Below are positions 22,258-33,125 of a stretch of DNA of 64,000 nucleotides, piece after piece. The translations under genes and the position numbers were made by a program. The notes under the pieces are model-generated. The model worked only from the letters and a program-made list of their open reading frames with translations. It was not told where the DNA came from and ran no database searches. Origin of the DNA: Tupaia tana (lineage: Eukaryota; Chordata; Mammalia; Scandentia; Tupaiidae); contig JAKSZU010000006.1 in the NCBI GenBank assembly GCA_026018925.1, positions 128,975,592-129,039,591 on the forward strand, read 5' to 3'. Each line of letters begins with the position of its first letter. Position 1 is the first letter of the stretch.

Positions 22258-22520
22258 TTTTTTTGAGAAGTTTTTTTCGCTATAGGGCGCGTGCGCTCGC
22301 CAGACAGACAGAGAGAGACATAGAGACAGAAAGTGAGAAATCACCCCCCAGGGGGGATGGTCACGCCGCAATCCCTTCTCCTCCATTCTCCTCTCAGGAT
22401 CTTGGGCACGCACGCACACGCGCCCAGCGTGAGTTGTAAGCCACCGGGTCCGAGACGCGAACTGCGGTCGACTACGTGGGAGTCCAGCGACATAGCCATT
22501 ACGCTAACTGCTGGTTCCCG
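22258..22520 (-). mobile_element. tRNA-derived SINE, freshest subfamily
   Basis: CpG-rich, complete. A perfect 21 bp target-site duplication lies at 22237-22257 and 22521-22541 (begins 'agaactggataata'). C6-A-G6 palindrome at 22344-22356, B box altered as in the copy at 20873. Nearly identical to that copy over its whole length. Confidence 0.95.
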
Positions 22521-22870
22521 AGAACTGGATAATACATTTTTCATCGTCAAAAATCATTCTGATTTTTTCCTTCTTGTTCAATACATGCTAGTTAGTCAAT
22601 TGACTAATCCTTTTAACCAACTTATAATCCATATTTATTGAGTATTACCTATGTTCATTGGTTTCCTAGTCCATTATTACATTTCTAAATAGAAATGCCT
22701 GAGACTGATTCATTTGTAAAGAATGGAAGTTTATTTGGTTCACAGTTCTGGTGACTAGAAAGTTCAAAGGGATGAGGCTGACTTCCAGTGCTATATCATA
22801 ACACAGCCAGCAGAAGCAGAGGTGAAGGTGGGTGTGTGCAAAGAGAGAGGAAACAAAATGCCCCACTTCC

Positions 22871-23140
22871 AGGACCAGCAGTTAGCGTAATGGCTATGTC
22901 ACTGGACTCCCATGTAGTCGACCGCAGTTTGAGTCCCGGACCCGGTGGCTTAAACTCATGCTGGGCGCGTGTACGTGTGTGCCCAAGATCCCAAGAGGAG
23001 AATGGAGGAGAAGGGTTGCGGTGTGGCCACCCCCCCCCCCCGGGGTGATTTCTCGCTCTCTGTCTCTCTCTGTCTTTCTGGCAAGCACATGCGCCCTATA
23101 GGAAAAAACCTCTACAAAAAAAAAAAAAAAAAAAAAAAGT
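22871..23140 (+). mobile_element. tRNA-derived SINE nested in LTR
   Basis: Head 'aggaccagcagttagcgtaat' at 22871, B box 'cagtttgagtcccgg' at 22925, C14 run at 23029-23042 where the palindrome normally sits, A tail 23116-23138. Target-site duplication 'ccccacttcc' at 22861-22870 and 23141-23150. Confidence 0.92.
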
Positions 23141-23209
23141 CCCCACTTCCTCTGTTTGTTCCTCCCATTCCCCAATGTATCGGATAGTACTTTCTTATTA
23201 GATTCCCCC

Positions 23210-23436
23210 CTTTTTGTTGTTGTTGTTGTTGCTATAGGGCATGTAGCTCACTGGAGAGAGACAGAGACAGAAAGTGAGAAATAAGCCCCCAGGGGAATGC
23301 AGCACCACAATCTCTTCTCCTCCAGTCTCCTCTTAGGATGTGCCTGGCATGATTTTCAAGCTGCTAGATGTGGGACTTGAATTGTGATCATCTTTGTGGG
23401 AATTCAGTACCTTAACCACCACACTACCTGGGTCCC
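23210..23436 (-). mobile_element. tRNA-derived SINE nested in LTR, older
   Basis: (GTT)n tail complement at 23215-23231, 'gctatagggcatgtagctca', GA-rich segment, right end 'cactacctgggtcccag'. Body shortened around 23335-23350 relative to class A. Confidence 0.78.
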
Positions 23437-23631
23437 AGATCCACCTCTTTAAGGTTTTGCCATCTCTCAAAGCCACTGGAGCCCAAGCTTCCAGAACATG
23501 AACCTTTTAGGGACAAACCATTATCTAAGCTATAGCAATTAGTTATAGGGCAAATACCTTACCCGAATGAATAAGGTCTTTTACAGGTCAGTCTTCAGTG
23601 TGATTTCCAGCTCTTTTGATCTTCAACTTTC

Positions 23632-23880
23632 TATCTTTTTATTTATTTTTATTCTTGATAGAGCATGTTTGTGCTTGAGAGAGAGAAAGAGAAGTACCTC
23701 TACACAGGGCTTAGTCATGATACAGTCTGCTTCCTCCAGTTCTCCAGTCTGTTGAGATTTTAGGCATACACATGCCAGCATGTTTTCTGGCCAACTGGGC
23801 CAAGGTCTCACCCGGTATTCAGCATGTGGCTTCTGGCACGATGGTCCAGAATACTAACAGCTGCACCACAGAGGCCGAGT
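23632..23880 (-). mobile_element. tRNA-derived SINE, class D (very old)
   Basis: T-rich left end, 'gagagagagaaagagaag', 'ttctccagtctgttgagatt' and a 'cactgcaccacagaggccg' type right end. It shares its layout with the copy at 37,495 and differs from class A. Confidence 0.55.
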
Positions 23881-24915
23881 CTGTGTGTGTCTTTAAAACC
23901 TAGCCTTGCTGAACTTCTCAGTTAGTTTCTGATATATCATCAGTTGTTACAACTGTTTTTTTGCATCTACTGTTCTTTCGTTTCATGCTACCTGCCCCCA
24001 TCCCATTAAGTAAGCATAGTTCCCTCTTAGTGTTTCACTTATGCCTCCTAGAGCCGATGGGTGTGCTTTTGTGTTCCAACAAATTGTGAGGTCCTATACA
24101 TACTTGCATACTCAGAGCACATCTGTCACAGAGTGGGAGGAGGACAGTGTACCAATCCAGAAAGTTTTACCAAAATGTCGAAGACATAGAATAAGGGGTA
24201 AAAATATCTTCTATGTTTGAAATATGGGATAAAGAAGGTTCTAAGGAAAATGGGCCAATAATGGTTTCCATAAAATGAATAGCTAATAGGAATTCATGAT
24301 GCACGAAGGAAAATGAGAATAAAGACCTTTGAATTTGGCACTTAAGATCTCTTCAGGGTTCATGAGCAATAATAAAGTACTGTTGGTAAGGAATTAAACA
24401 TAGCCATTTATCAGGAAAATTTGGCACTAAAATGATAGAGAAAAATACAATGATTAGGTAAAGACGTCAACCAGCGAAAGGAAAATATTTCTATGATGGG
24501 AAAGATTCATTAGTTTAACATCTTCACAAACTTTCATTAGTAGTTACTTAGAATGCCTATTTTTTCCACACCTTTTTGACAAGTACAGAAAAAATGATTA
24601 CATTGGAATAACTTATATAAGAAAAATAATACTTAAAACAAACATTGGCATTCCCTGCTCTGCCACGCTTGTCTCTTAATATAGTACAACACGACCAGTT
24701 CGAATGACTATCATTCCACACTGAGTTATGTTTATGAAATGTTACCTGATAAAAATATTTTTTGTTTGTTTTAATTTTTCTCACTATATTTAGCTCATCC
24801 TTGAACACATATCTTAAATCTCACCACCTCAATGAAATGTTCATAAATACCTGTAGTTGTAATCCTTATGGAATCTGCCACCTTTTCATACTATTTATTT
24901 CTCTTTCTCTCTCTC
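23881..24915. other. Unassigned, no gene seen
   Basis: About 1 kb with no recognised element. 23980-24130 has faint L2-like wording ('gcctcctagagc', 'gaggtcctatacatacttgc'), not enough to call. Short frames without protein resemblance. Confidence 0.35.
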
Positions 24916-25169
24916 TCTCTTTTTTTAAATTTCCACAGGGCACATATATGCATGAGAGAGGGAGAGAGAGATAGAGCTTCTCCCAGTGGGACATAGTTAC
25001 ACTATAATTCTTTTTCTTCCATTTCTTCATCTCATCAGGATTTGGGGCATCCACACACATACACCTGACATGTTTTGCAAACACTGGGGCCATGATTCGA
25101 ACTACAGTTGGCCATGTGGGATCTGATCCCCCATGCACCACACTTAACAACTGTGCTCTAGGGCCAGCC
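24916..25169 (-). mobile_element. tRNA-derived SINE, old copy
   Basis: Left (TC)n/T run, 'ccacagggcacatatatgca', GA-rich segment 24953-24977, right end 'tgtgctctagggccagcccg'. Confidence 0.75.
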
Positions 25170-25317
25170 CGTATATCTATTTCTTAGAGCACAAATAATG
25201 TAGTCACTTGTATCATTGCTTTTAATTTATTTTTAAAGCAGATTTATGTTTAAAGAAAAATGGAGCAGAAGGGAGTAATATTTCTCTTTTGTTTCCCTTC
25301 ATTTTAATCTATTATTT

Positions 25318-25556
25318 AATTTTATTTTTTAGAGAGATTTTTGCTATGGGCTCATGCCTTTGTTTGAGAGACAGAGAGACAGAAAGTGAGAAATCACCCA
25401 CCAGGAGGTATGGCCACACTGGAATATCTTTTCCTCCATTCTCCTCTTGGGATTTTAGGCATGCACATACATGTGCCTGGTATGAGTTTTAAACCACCAG
25501 GTCTGGGACTCGAACTGTGGTCAACTATGTGGGAGTCCAGAGATGTAACCATTACC
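25318..25556 (-). mobile_element. tRNA-derived SINE, 5' truncated
   Basis: Body and tail intact ('agagagatttttgctatggg', 'ttcctccattctcctcttgg'), but the right end stops at 'gatgtaaccattaccc', lacking the last ~15 bases of the head. Ordinary 5' truncation during reverse transcription would explain this. Confidence 0.8.
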
Positions 25557-26159
25557 CTGTTTGAATCTATTATTATCATCTTGTGTTGAGGTTATACATT
25601 TATTATAAACAATGAACAACTATTAATACATTACTATTAACTGAAACAGATAATTTACATTAGGATTCACTCCTTGTGTACAGTTGGGTTTTGCTAAATG
25701 CAATATGTCATGCGTACGCCATCACAGTATCATACAGAATAGTTTCACTGTCCTGAAAACTCCCTTGTACTTCACCTGTTCATTTCTCCCTTCCCCCGAC
25801 TCAGGTATTTTTACTGTTCCATAATTTTGCCTTTTCTAGAACAGCATAGATTTAGAATCACATGATATAGCCTTTTCAGACAAGTTTATTTCACTTAGAT
25901 ATGTAAATTTAGGTGTCCTTTATGTCTTTTTGTGACTTGATAACTCATTTTTTTGTATTGCTAAATAGTATTTGATTGTTAGACTGTTCCACAGCTTATT
26001 GATACACCTTGGTTTCTTTCAAGTTTTGACAATTATGAATAACACCACAATAAACATGTGTGTACAGGTTTTTATTTGGACATATTTTCAACTCCTTAGG
26101 GCAAACACTTAGGAGTATGATTTCTGCATCCCATCTTTATATTTTGTTTACTTTCATTA

Positions 26160-26258
26160 TTATTATTTAAGTTTGAAAGACAGACAGGTACCACAACAGG
26201 ACAACAGGGTCTTCATGCTATCATCTACTCCCCATCTCAACTGACCTGGATCATGGGC

Positions 26259-26297
<39 letters not shown>

Positions 26298-26345
26298 GTG
26301 CTCAAGGAGGTATTAGGACCTGAATCCAGGAGGGTCCATGCGTTC
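26160..26345 (-). mobile_element. Class C SINE nested in L1, with (CA)n
   Basis: 'gaaagacagacaggtaccac' at 26174, 'gacctggatcatgggcct' at 26243, then (CA)n 26260-26295 and 'tattaggacctgaatccagg'. Layout as in the class C copies at 32.2 and 38.9 kb. Confidence 0.55.
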
Positions 26346-26531
26346 TCCATTTTGCATTCCCACTAGTAGTGACTGAGAATTCCTATGGCTCCACGTCCTT
26401 GCTAGCATTTCGTGCTGTCAGTTTTTTGTATTTTAGCTATTCTAATAGCTGTATAGTGGTTAATCATTGTTTTAATTCACAATTCCCTAGTGACATGTGA
26501 TATTAAGCATCTTTTTATATGTTTATTTGCA

Positions 26532-26570
<39 letters not shown>

Positions 26571-26571
26571 C
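26532..26571. repeat. (TG)n(CG)n alternating tract
   Basis: About 16 TG units followed by CGCGCGC. Strictly alternating purine-pyrimidine with a CG end, a sequence type able to adopt Z-DNA. Confidence 0.9.
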
Positions 26572-26760
26572 TTTGGTGAAGTGTCTGACCAGATCTTACA
26601 CCACTTTTTAATTGGGTGGTTTGTTTTCTCATTATTGAGTTTTAAGAGTTCTTTGCATATGTGAATATATGTTCTATGTTCTAAAAGTATTTTCTCCAGG
26701 TCTATGGTTAGTCTTTTCCATCTGTTAAACTTGTATCACATTTAATTAAATGTTATAGTT

Positions 26761-27542
26761 GAGTGTAAGATCATCCTGTAGGGTGAGATTTTATCTTGGG
26801 ATTATTTTTTTTGGTTAAATTTAATTAACTTGGAAAAATCAGTAATAATCACATCAAACTTCAGCTCCTCTTGCTGTCAGAATTTTCTTAGTGAGGTATA
26901 GAATGTTAAAAGCCCAGTTTTCAATGTTTGTCAAGGGCTTAGTTATTTGAGAGTGTATTTAATAGGTAAGACAATTATTTTTCCAAGTGTTTAAGCAATC
27001 AAATGAGACCTCATCATTCTAATTTTGCATGTAACCAGTAAGCAATCTTATGTAAAACTTTCTTATCATATAGTGTACAAGATTAATCTAATTCCTTCAG
27101 AGACAACAAGGCATTACTATTAACCAAAAAATATAGTTTACATTAGGATTTGTTCAACGTATCTTTTTCGTGCTTTCAATAACGACAAATAAAAACTGAA
27201 AATATCTTCAGTGTAACTCTTTTAAACAACCAAACTACTGAATAAACTTTTGTGGTACACAGAAAGTGATGATAATGGGGACAAAATTCCAGAGATTAAA
27301 GGTGGAAAAAAATGATAAAATCCCAAAAGAGAATGCTGGAATATATTTTGCAAAATATCAGCCCTTTGGTAAAGAGTCCAGTCCAGGAACTTGAAGCCAC
27401 CATCCCAAACAACTTGGATTGACCTTACATTAAAAACTATAAATTTAGTTGTCAGTTTATTAACCTCCTTTCCAACTGTGGAACACAAGCCAAATAGGCC
27501 AAATTGTAAATTATATTTTTATCTACTGTAATGATGTGTAAC
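26761..27542. other. Unassigned; small L1 3' trace
   Basis: 'cattactattaacc' with 'tttacattaggatttgttc' at 27111-27157 repeats the wording of the L1 3' end at 25,630, so a further small L1 piece is likely. The rest is unassigned and no gene is seen. Confidence 0.4.
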
Positions 27543-27796
27543 TTTTTTTTTTTTTTGGAGAGGTTTTTGCTATAGTGCACATGCACTCACCAGAAAGAGA
27601 CAGAGAGACTAAAGAGAGAAATCACCCCCTAGAGGGGATGGCCATGCCACAATCCCTTCTCCATTATCCTCCTGGGATCTTGGGCATGCACGCACATGTG
27701 CCCAGCATGAATTTAAGTCACCAGATCCAGGACTTGAACCGCAGGTCGACTACATGGGAGTCCAGCGACATAACCATTACACCAACTGCTGGTCCC
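27543..27796 (-). mobile_element. tRNA-derived SINE, class A
   Basis: T run 27543-27556, 'gagaggtttttgctatagtg', palindrome remnant 'ccccctagagggg', right end 'accaactgctggtccc'. First of three same-strand copies within 1.04 kb. Confidence 0.9.
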
Positions 27797-27947
27797 AGCA
27801 CAACAACTTTTATTACACAATAATTATATAATAATAATTGATGATTAGTATCTTCATAAGATCTATTATTTTACTTTTAAAGAATTTTCATTTTTATTAT
27901 TCCCACAACCAGAGATAGAATAGATAAGGCAGTTATGATTTCTTTTT

Positions 27948-28199
27948 CTTCTTTTTTTTTTTAAGACAGATTTTTGTTATAGGATGCATGCGCTCACTGG
28001 AGAGACAGAGACAGAATGTGAGAAATCACCCCCTAGGGGGATGGACATGCCACAATCCCTTTTCCATTCTCCTCTCAGGATTTTGGACACTCACACACAT
28101 GCACCCCACATGGGTTTTAAGCGGCCAGGTGCAGGATTCAAACTGCTGTCAACTACGTGGGAGTCCAGCACATAACTATTGCACCATTCCCTGGTCCCA
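27948..28199 (-). mobile_element. tRNA-derived SINE, class A
   Basis: T run 27953-27962, 'gttataggatgcatgcgctc', palindrome 'ccccctaggggg' at 28030, right end 'caccattccctggtccc'. The head is altered relative to neighbours ('attccctgg' in place of 'aactgctgg'). Confidence 0.88.
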
Positions 28200-28322
28200 G
28201 AAGTCATTATTTCTAACCACTGACTCAACTATTAGCTACCTGAGGTTTCCAGGAATCTCACATTTAATCTGATCATTTTTACCTGGTTCCCAAAATCTGT
28301 TATTTTTAAGTAATCTCTGACT

Positions 28323-28581
28323 TGATTTTTTTTTTAAATTTTTGATATAAGGTATGTACACTCACCGGAGAGAAACAGAGAGAAATAGTGAGAGGGAAAG
28401 TGAGAAATCACCTCCTGGGAGTTGGCCATGCTACAATCCCTTCTCTATCCTCTTTCTTGGATTTTGGGCAAGCACTCACATATGTCCAGTGTGATTTTTC
28501 AAGCCCCCAGGTACAGGACTTGAACTGCATTTGGCCATATGGGAGTATAGTACTGTAACCACTATGCTACCTGCTGGCCCC
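28323..28581 (-). mobile_element. tRNA-derived SINE, older
   Basis: T run 28325-28335, 'gatataaggtatgtacactc', right end 'atgctacctgctggccc'. Flanking 'aatctctg' on both sides (28311-28318 and 28582-28589) is a likely target duplication. Confidence 0.82.
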
Positions 28582-28629
28582 AATCTCTGCTTTAATTAAT
28601 AACCATAAAGTGTATGCTATTTTCCGGGC

Positions 28630-29500
28630 TAGAATCTTTTAATTTATACTCACTTTCTAACCATTTTCCAGCCTCTCTTTCCCACCCTCCAGTCTATCCT
28701 GTATATTGTCTTCTGGTGTATCAATCTGAACCAACTTCTAGTCTCAAAGTTTTGGCTAATGCCCAATTTACTTGCATGAAGAAATGTGAACTACTTTTAA
28801 TGACATAGAAAGCCATAAGCAGGTTTGATAAATCTTTCCGACATCATCTTCCTCTATGCCCCCAAACACAATGACTACATTGAACTCACACAATTCCTGA
28901 ATACAAATTGTGTCTTTGATTTTTTTTTTATTGTTTTTTTGTTTCTGTATTTGTTTAGTTTGCCATAGGGCATGTGCACTCACTTGTGAGAGACACAGAG
29001 GTTGCAGGGTAGTAAGAAATCACCTCCACAGGTTGGCCATTCCATAATCCCTTTTCTTCCACTCTCCTCTCTGAATTTCGGACACGCACATGCATGTGCC
29101 CAGTGTGTTTTTCAAGCCATTAGGTCCATAACTTGAACTACATAGTCAGCCATTTGGGATTGAGCCACCTTAACCACCACAGCTGACCTGTTTCTTTGAT
29201 TTTATACCCACTATTCTTCCGCCCTTTTCTATCCAACTTGAATACTTTTATTTTTGCTCAGATTTTTAGAAATTTTTGTGGCATCATTTATTTTTTCCTT
29301 TTCTGTGTTCTCACATCATCTTGTCCCACTGCACCATAATTAATTTTATATCTTTCCACCTAAACCATGAGTCACTTGAGAATGGAAATCAAGCCATTCA
29401 ATTTTGTGTCTCTGCCATTTTGCATAGTAGCTAGCACAGGATTTGCAATTAACAAATGTTGGACAAATGAAAGCCTGAATGAGCAAATGAATGATTAATA
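28630..29500 (+). mobile_element. L2 3' half, split by SINE
   Basis: 'ttccagcctctctttcccac' (28667), then after the SINE 'ttctgtgttctcacatcatc' (29301), 'gtcacttgagaatggaaatc' (29371), 'gtgtctctgccattttgcat' (29406), 'aacaaatgttggacaaatga' (29451). This is the plus-strand L2 3' order. Confidence 0.65.
28923..29188 (-). mobile_element. tRNA-derived SINE nested in L2
   Basis: T-rich tail complement, 'ttgccatagggcatgtgcac', right end 'accaccacagctgacctg'. Flanking 'tctttgatttt' on both sides (from about 28912 and 29193) is the probable target duplication. Confidence 0.8.
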
Positions 29501-29611
29501 TGTGAGCATTTTATTTCCAATGTCAAAAAAAAAAAATCTGCATTAATAAAGAAAACCTGGGATGACTTACTTTTTTTGTTAATACCCTGGTATTAGTTAT
29601 TTTAAGTTTAT

Positions 29612-29818
29612 GTTTTTTGTTTTTTTTTTTAAATTTTTCCTTCTATGAGAGAGTTCCTCCCAATAGGGCCCTCACATCATGATCCACTCCAAGAACAAGG
29701 CTACCCAGATTAGGTACACATGCAAGCTGATGTACACAGGTAGGTCCTGGGACTCAAACACAGGACTTTCCCATGTGGATCCAGTTGTGTTACCACTGTG
29801 CCATTGCCTGGATCTATG
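29612..29818 (-). mobile_element. tRNA-derived SINE, class C
   Basis: T run 29619-29631, 'gatccactccaagaacaagg', 'ggactcaaacacaggacttt', right end 'accactgtgccattgcctgg'. On the minus strand its head reads 'ccaggcaatggcacagtggt', clearly tRNA-like. Confidence 0.72.
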
Positions 29819-29829
29819 ATAAAATAAAC

Positions 29830-31272
29830 AAACAAACAAATAAATGAAATTGAGTATAAGCTACTTTGTTGTTTTAAAAGTAGCAAAGATGTTTAATACC
29901 TAAACCTTATCTTCAGTAAAAAGTATGAATTCTGTCACACAGATTCAGACATGACTAACTCACGTAGAAAACAGTGGGTACTGTGGGAGAGGGGGTCATG
30001 GAAAGAGGGACAAAAATTGCTCTCAGCTTCATTAAAACAAAACAAAAATCAAAAATCAGTATTTGCTTCTGTTGTTAAATTATGAGCACAACTTAGATGA
30101 GCAGAGATATAAGACAAACACTCTCTTGAAAGAGAACAGAAGAAGCAAAAGCTGGGGATATGCGTGGAAGTAACTTGGACAGAACTCAACTGTAAAGGAT
30201 GTTAAATGTCAGGCTATGGAGCGTGACATTTGTTCTATAAATGACAGGGAGCTTTTAAGGTTTCTGGAAAAGTGTAGTATAGACAAGACCATCTTCTAGG
30301 AAATTAACCTGATATTGGTAGACCAGATAGATTGGAGAAGAATTAGACTAATGGAGGAGAGATCAGCCACGTGGGATGCTCTATTTGCAGTATTTTGCTT
30401 GTTAGATAGTAATATAGCTGTTGTTTTTGCCAATGAGCCTCTATTCTTATAGCAACAGAACACTGATTTCACTCTCCCCTTTTGCTCCAGGGCTGCAACA
30501 TTTGACCTAGGTTTAGTTTGGACAATTGGGGCATTGCTTTCTTTTTCCCTGGCTGCTGTGATTGGTTCTAAGAGGAACAATGACCCAAGGCAGAGCAATC
30601 AAACAATTGCACTCAATTCTGGACTTTGCTTCAATCAGCTGGGAAGCAGAGAGCTTTCTGATGCATGAGTATTTTTGTGATGTGAGCCTGAAGCTACTGG
30701 GACCTTTCATTGCAGCCTAAAGATGAACAGATGAATCTTAGTGAAATTGCTTAAGTCCCCAATCAAGCTTTGTCTCTATACATTTGGAGGCATGTTGGTT
30801 GAAATAAGTTAGGCTAAGTTTCCTACATTTGAGAAAATTTTTGTGCATCCAGTGTTTCCACTGATCATTCATATAACTGCATGGCAACAGAGTTTATGAC
30901 TGATGCATTTTAGAGGTTTCTTCTCATCCTTCCATCTAAAGAATGAATTCAAAACAACCATAGTTCAAGGCTTAGCTACAAGCAACAGGGATTTAGTTGA
31001 ATCTATTTCATGAACAAAAGTGACTAACAGATAATTAGTGACTAATGAAAGTAAAGAGTTGTTCAGAGTTCATTCATGGTATGTAAAAAGACACTTGTGA
31101 ACTGTGAAACATAATACAAAATTGTTAATGATCATAACTTTTTAAAATCAGCCTATTATATATTGTCTAATCCATTGCCTTCCTGAATTTGCAGTCTTCC
31201 TGTACTCTTCTGTACATGTTTGGTTTTCTTCATAGTTGCTATGCTGAGTTTCCTTGTTTGTATGTTGCAAGG
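29830..31272. other. Unassigned, no gene seen
   Basis: 1.4 kb without a confident assignment. 30540-30720 ('gctgtgattggttctaagag', 'ctgggaagcagagagctttc') has the flavour of an old interspersed repeat or LTR, but I cannot name it. Frames at 30296-30710 on the minus strand have no recognisable domain. Confidence 0.35.

Positions 31273-31324
<52 letters not shown>
31273..31324. repeat. (GA)n microsatellite
   Basis: About 25 GA units, uninterrupted from 31279 to 31324, not attached to a recognisable SINE. Confidence 0.93.
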
Positions 31325-31328
<4 letters not shown>

Positions 31329-31955
31329 ACCCATTTCTTTAGAGAGTAAGAGTGAATTCAAGAATGAATTCATCTTTTCATAAAGCCCTTAAGAAAACTT
31401 CAACCTAACAATGGAAGCCTTTATTTCTGGGTGTTCACTGCTGATTTATTCCCTTCAGACCTTGTTTTTCTGTTTGATTGGCAGTTTTAACACAATCTCC
31501 ACCTTTACCTAATATTGCCGGGTATTTCAGAAGTGATTTCACTAACAAATGAGACAACTTCTAAGCTGACTCTGAAAATTAAATTTGAATTTAAATTTAT
31601 GCCTCACAAAAACACAGTGGCTAAGTGATACCAACGGTGAAAGTAGAGGTACCTAACAGAAAGGAAATAGCCTCAAAACAAGGATACTGGCAGTTTATAA
31701 AACCTTACATAAATATTCCTTCTGGATTAGTCAAAGCTGAGTACTTTCATTCTTTGAAGTTTCAAATCAGCCAGATTTTCAAAATATATTTTTCAACTTG
31801 GGAAATGTATTTTTATTGTGCGGTTGAAATATTTTCTTTAAGCATGACTTGTCACATCTATTATTTAAGCTCTTTAAAATTAGCCTTTCCTTTCTCTGAT
31901 GGAATATTTTGTTTCCTCATTTCTTGTCATCTCGTTATTTAAATTAAAAATTTCT
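31325..31955. other. Unassigned, no gene seen
   Basis: AT-rich; one 105-codon frame (31625-31942, plus) shows no domain and its composition matches surrounding noncoding DNA. Confidence 0.35.
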
Positions 31956-31959
31956 TCCC

Positions 31960-32200
31960 CTGTGTCCCCTGAAACACTTTATAATGCTTTTATACCACTT
32001 GGAATAATCTACCTTTTATATACTTACCAATGTCCCTGTTGTATCTCCTTCACTTAATCACTAATTACTTTAAGAGCAGCTCCTAATTTCTTTCATCACT
32101 ATATACTTCATTCCATTCATTGCTTGAAATACTTGTTCTCAATGCCCATAGAGTAGAATGGAAATGAATTGTCACTTTCATTTATAATGGATTCCTCTAG
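31960..32200 (+). mobile_element. Possible L2 3' fragment
   Basis: 'gtcccctgaaacactttata' and 'cacttaatcactaattactt', followed by 'attgcttgaaatacttgttc', loosely follow the L2 3' end. Weak. Confidence 0.35.
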
Positions 32201-32214
32201 CAATTATTTATTTT

Positions 32215-32468
32215 GTTTATGGACTGTTTTTTTAAAGCTTATTTCTTCTCCAAGAGAGGGAGAGACAAAGAGATAGGCATCCCCAACAAACCCCATACTA
32301 TGATTCATCTTCACTCTCAGAAGCCTGGATCATGATCCTTAGTCACCTGAGGTCACAGACACATACACTGGAGTGTAGAGGGAGGCCACGGGAGGCAAAC
32401 CAAGATCCCTTCCTGCGGTTCTGAATTGCTGAGCATTATATTACCACTGTAGCACTATGGCTGACTCT
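32215..32468 (-). mobile_element. tRNA-derived SINE, class C
   Basis: T run then 'ccaagagagggagagacaaa', 'agcctggatcatgatcctta', 'ttaccactgtagcactatgg'. Shares the order with copies at 26.2 and 38.9 kb. Confidence 0.65.
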
Positions 32469-32529
32469 AATTTTTTATTTATTTATTTTAAACAGCGAGT
32501 TAATTGCAGTCTCTATTTTCCTTTGATCT

Positions 32530-32788
32530 TTCTACTTTTTTTGGTAAAGGTTCTGCCATAGTGCACATGTGCTCACTAGAGAGAGAGAGACAGTGAGGTG
32601 GAAGTGAGAAATCACCTCTCAGGAGGATGGTCATTCTGTAATACGGTCTCCTCCATTCTTCTCCTGGGATTCTGGGTATGCATGCATATGTCCCTGGTGT
32701 GAGTTTCAAGCTACCAGGTCTGGGACTGGAACCATGATCAGTCGTGTAAAAGATCAGCACCCCAACCACCAGGCTACCTGCCAGCCCC
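32530..32788 (-). mobile_element. tRNA-derived SINE
   Basis: 'ctgccatagtgcacatgtgc', GA segment at 32579, body 'ctcctccattcttctcctgg', right end 'aggctacctgccagcccc'. Confidence 0.82.
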
Positions 32789-32837
32789 TTCCTACTATAT
32801 TTTAACTTTTTTTGTTTTGTTTTTTCTAAGACATTCT

Positions 32838-33125
32838 GGGGCTGGCTCTATACAAGAGTTAAGTGCTGATGAGGAAGGATATGGATCTCACAAGGCCAGT
32901 TTCATTTCTTATCCTGGCCTTGGAGGCCTGAGCAACACGCTGGGGGCATGTGGTTATGTGCCTAGGATTCTGATAAAGAGATAAGGAGGAAAGGGGACTA
33001 TGGGGGCCAGCCTCATGTGGCGGGAGATGGGAGAGCTTTTTCTCTTTCTCTCTCTCTGTCTCTGGCCCATATATGCACCCTTTGGCATTAAAAAAAAGAA
33101 AGGAAGGGAGGGAGGAAGAAAAGAA
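32838..33125 (+). mobile_element. tRNA-derived SINE, old copy
   Basis: Head 'ggggctggctctatacaaga' at 32838, 'gcctaggattctgataaaga' body near 32960, CT-rich segment 33040-33065, A/GA-rich tail to about 33130. Confidence 0.65.

Larger units (their letters stand above)
22662..23542 (-). mobile_element. MaLR-type LTR (MST/MLT1-like), split by two SINEs
   Basis: With the two SINEs removed about 380 bp remain, the size of a MaLR LTR. Words on the plus strand: 'aatgcctgagactgattcat' (22693), 'ggttcacagttctggtgact' (22737), 'agatccacctctttaaggtt' (23437), 'gggacaaaccattatctaag' (23511). This matches the reverse complement of MST/THE1-type LTRs, which end near 'ttggatgtttgtcccc' on the sense strand. 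Solo LTR, no internal retroviral genes seen. Confidence 0.65.
25610..26760 (-). mobile_element. L1M fragment, old, 3'UTR and ORF2 end
   Basis: Reverse-strand L1: 'ttacattaggattcactcct' (25656), 'acagaatagtttcactgtcc' (25735), 'tgacaattatgaataacacc' (26026), 'gaattcctatggctccacgt' (26378), 'gagttctttgcatatgtgaa' (26646). It is interrupted by a class C SINE and contains two alternating-dinucleotide tracts. Confidence 0.72.

Noticed and set aside
22258..22520. Functional tRNA gene in the SINE head
   Set aside because: The head resembles a tRNA but does not form a full cloverleaf with a proper acceptor arm, the B box is altered, and it is followed by a SINE body and tail; the same holds for all other copies.
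27543..29188. CRISPR-like or satellite array from regularly spaced repeats
   Set aside because: The repeats are dispersed SINEs, about 260 bp long, diverged from each other and with their own target duplications.
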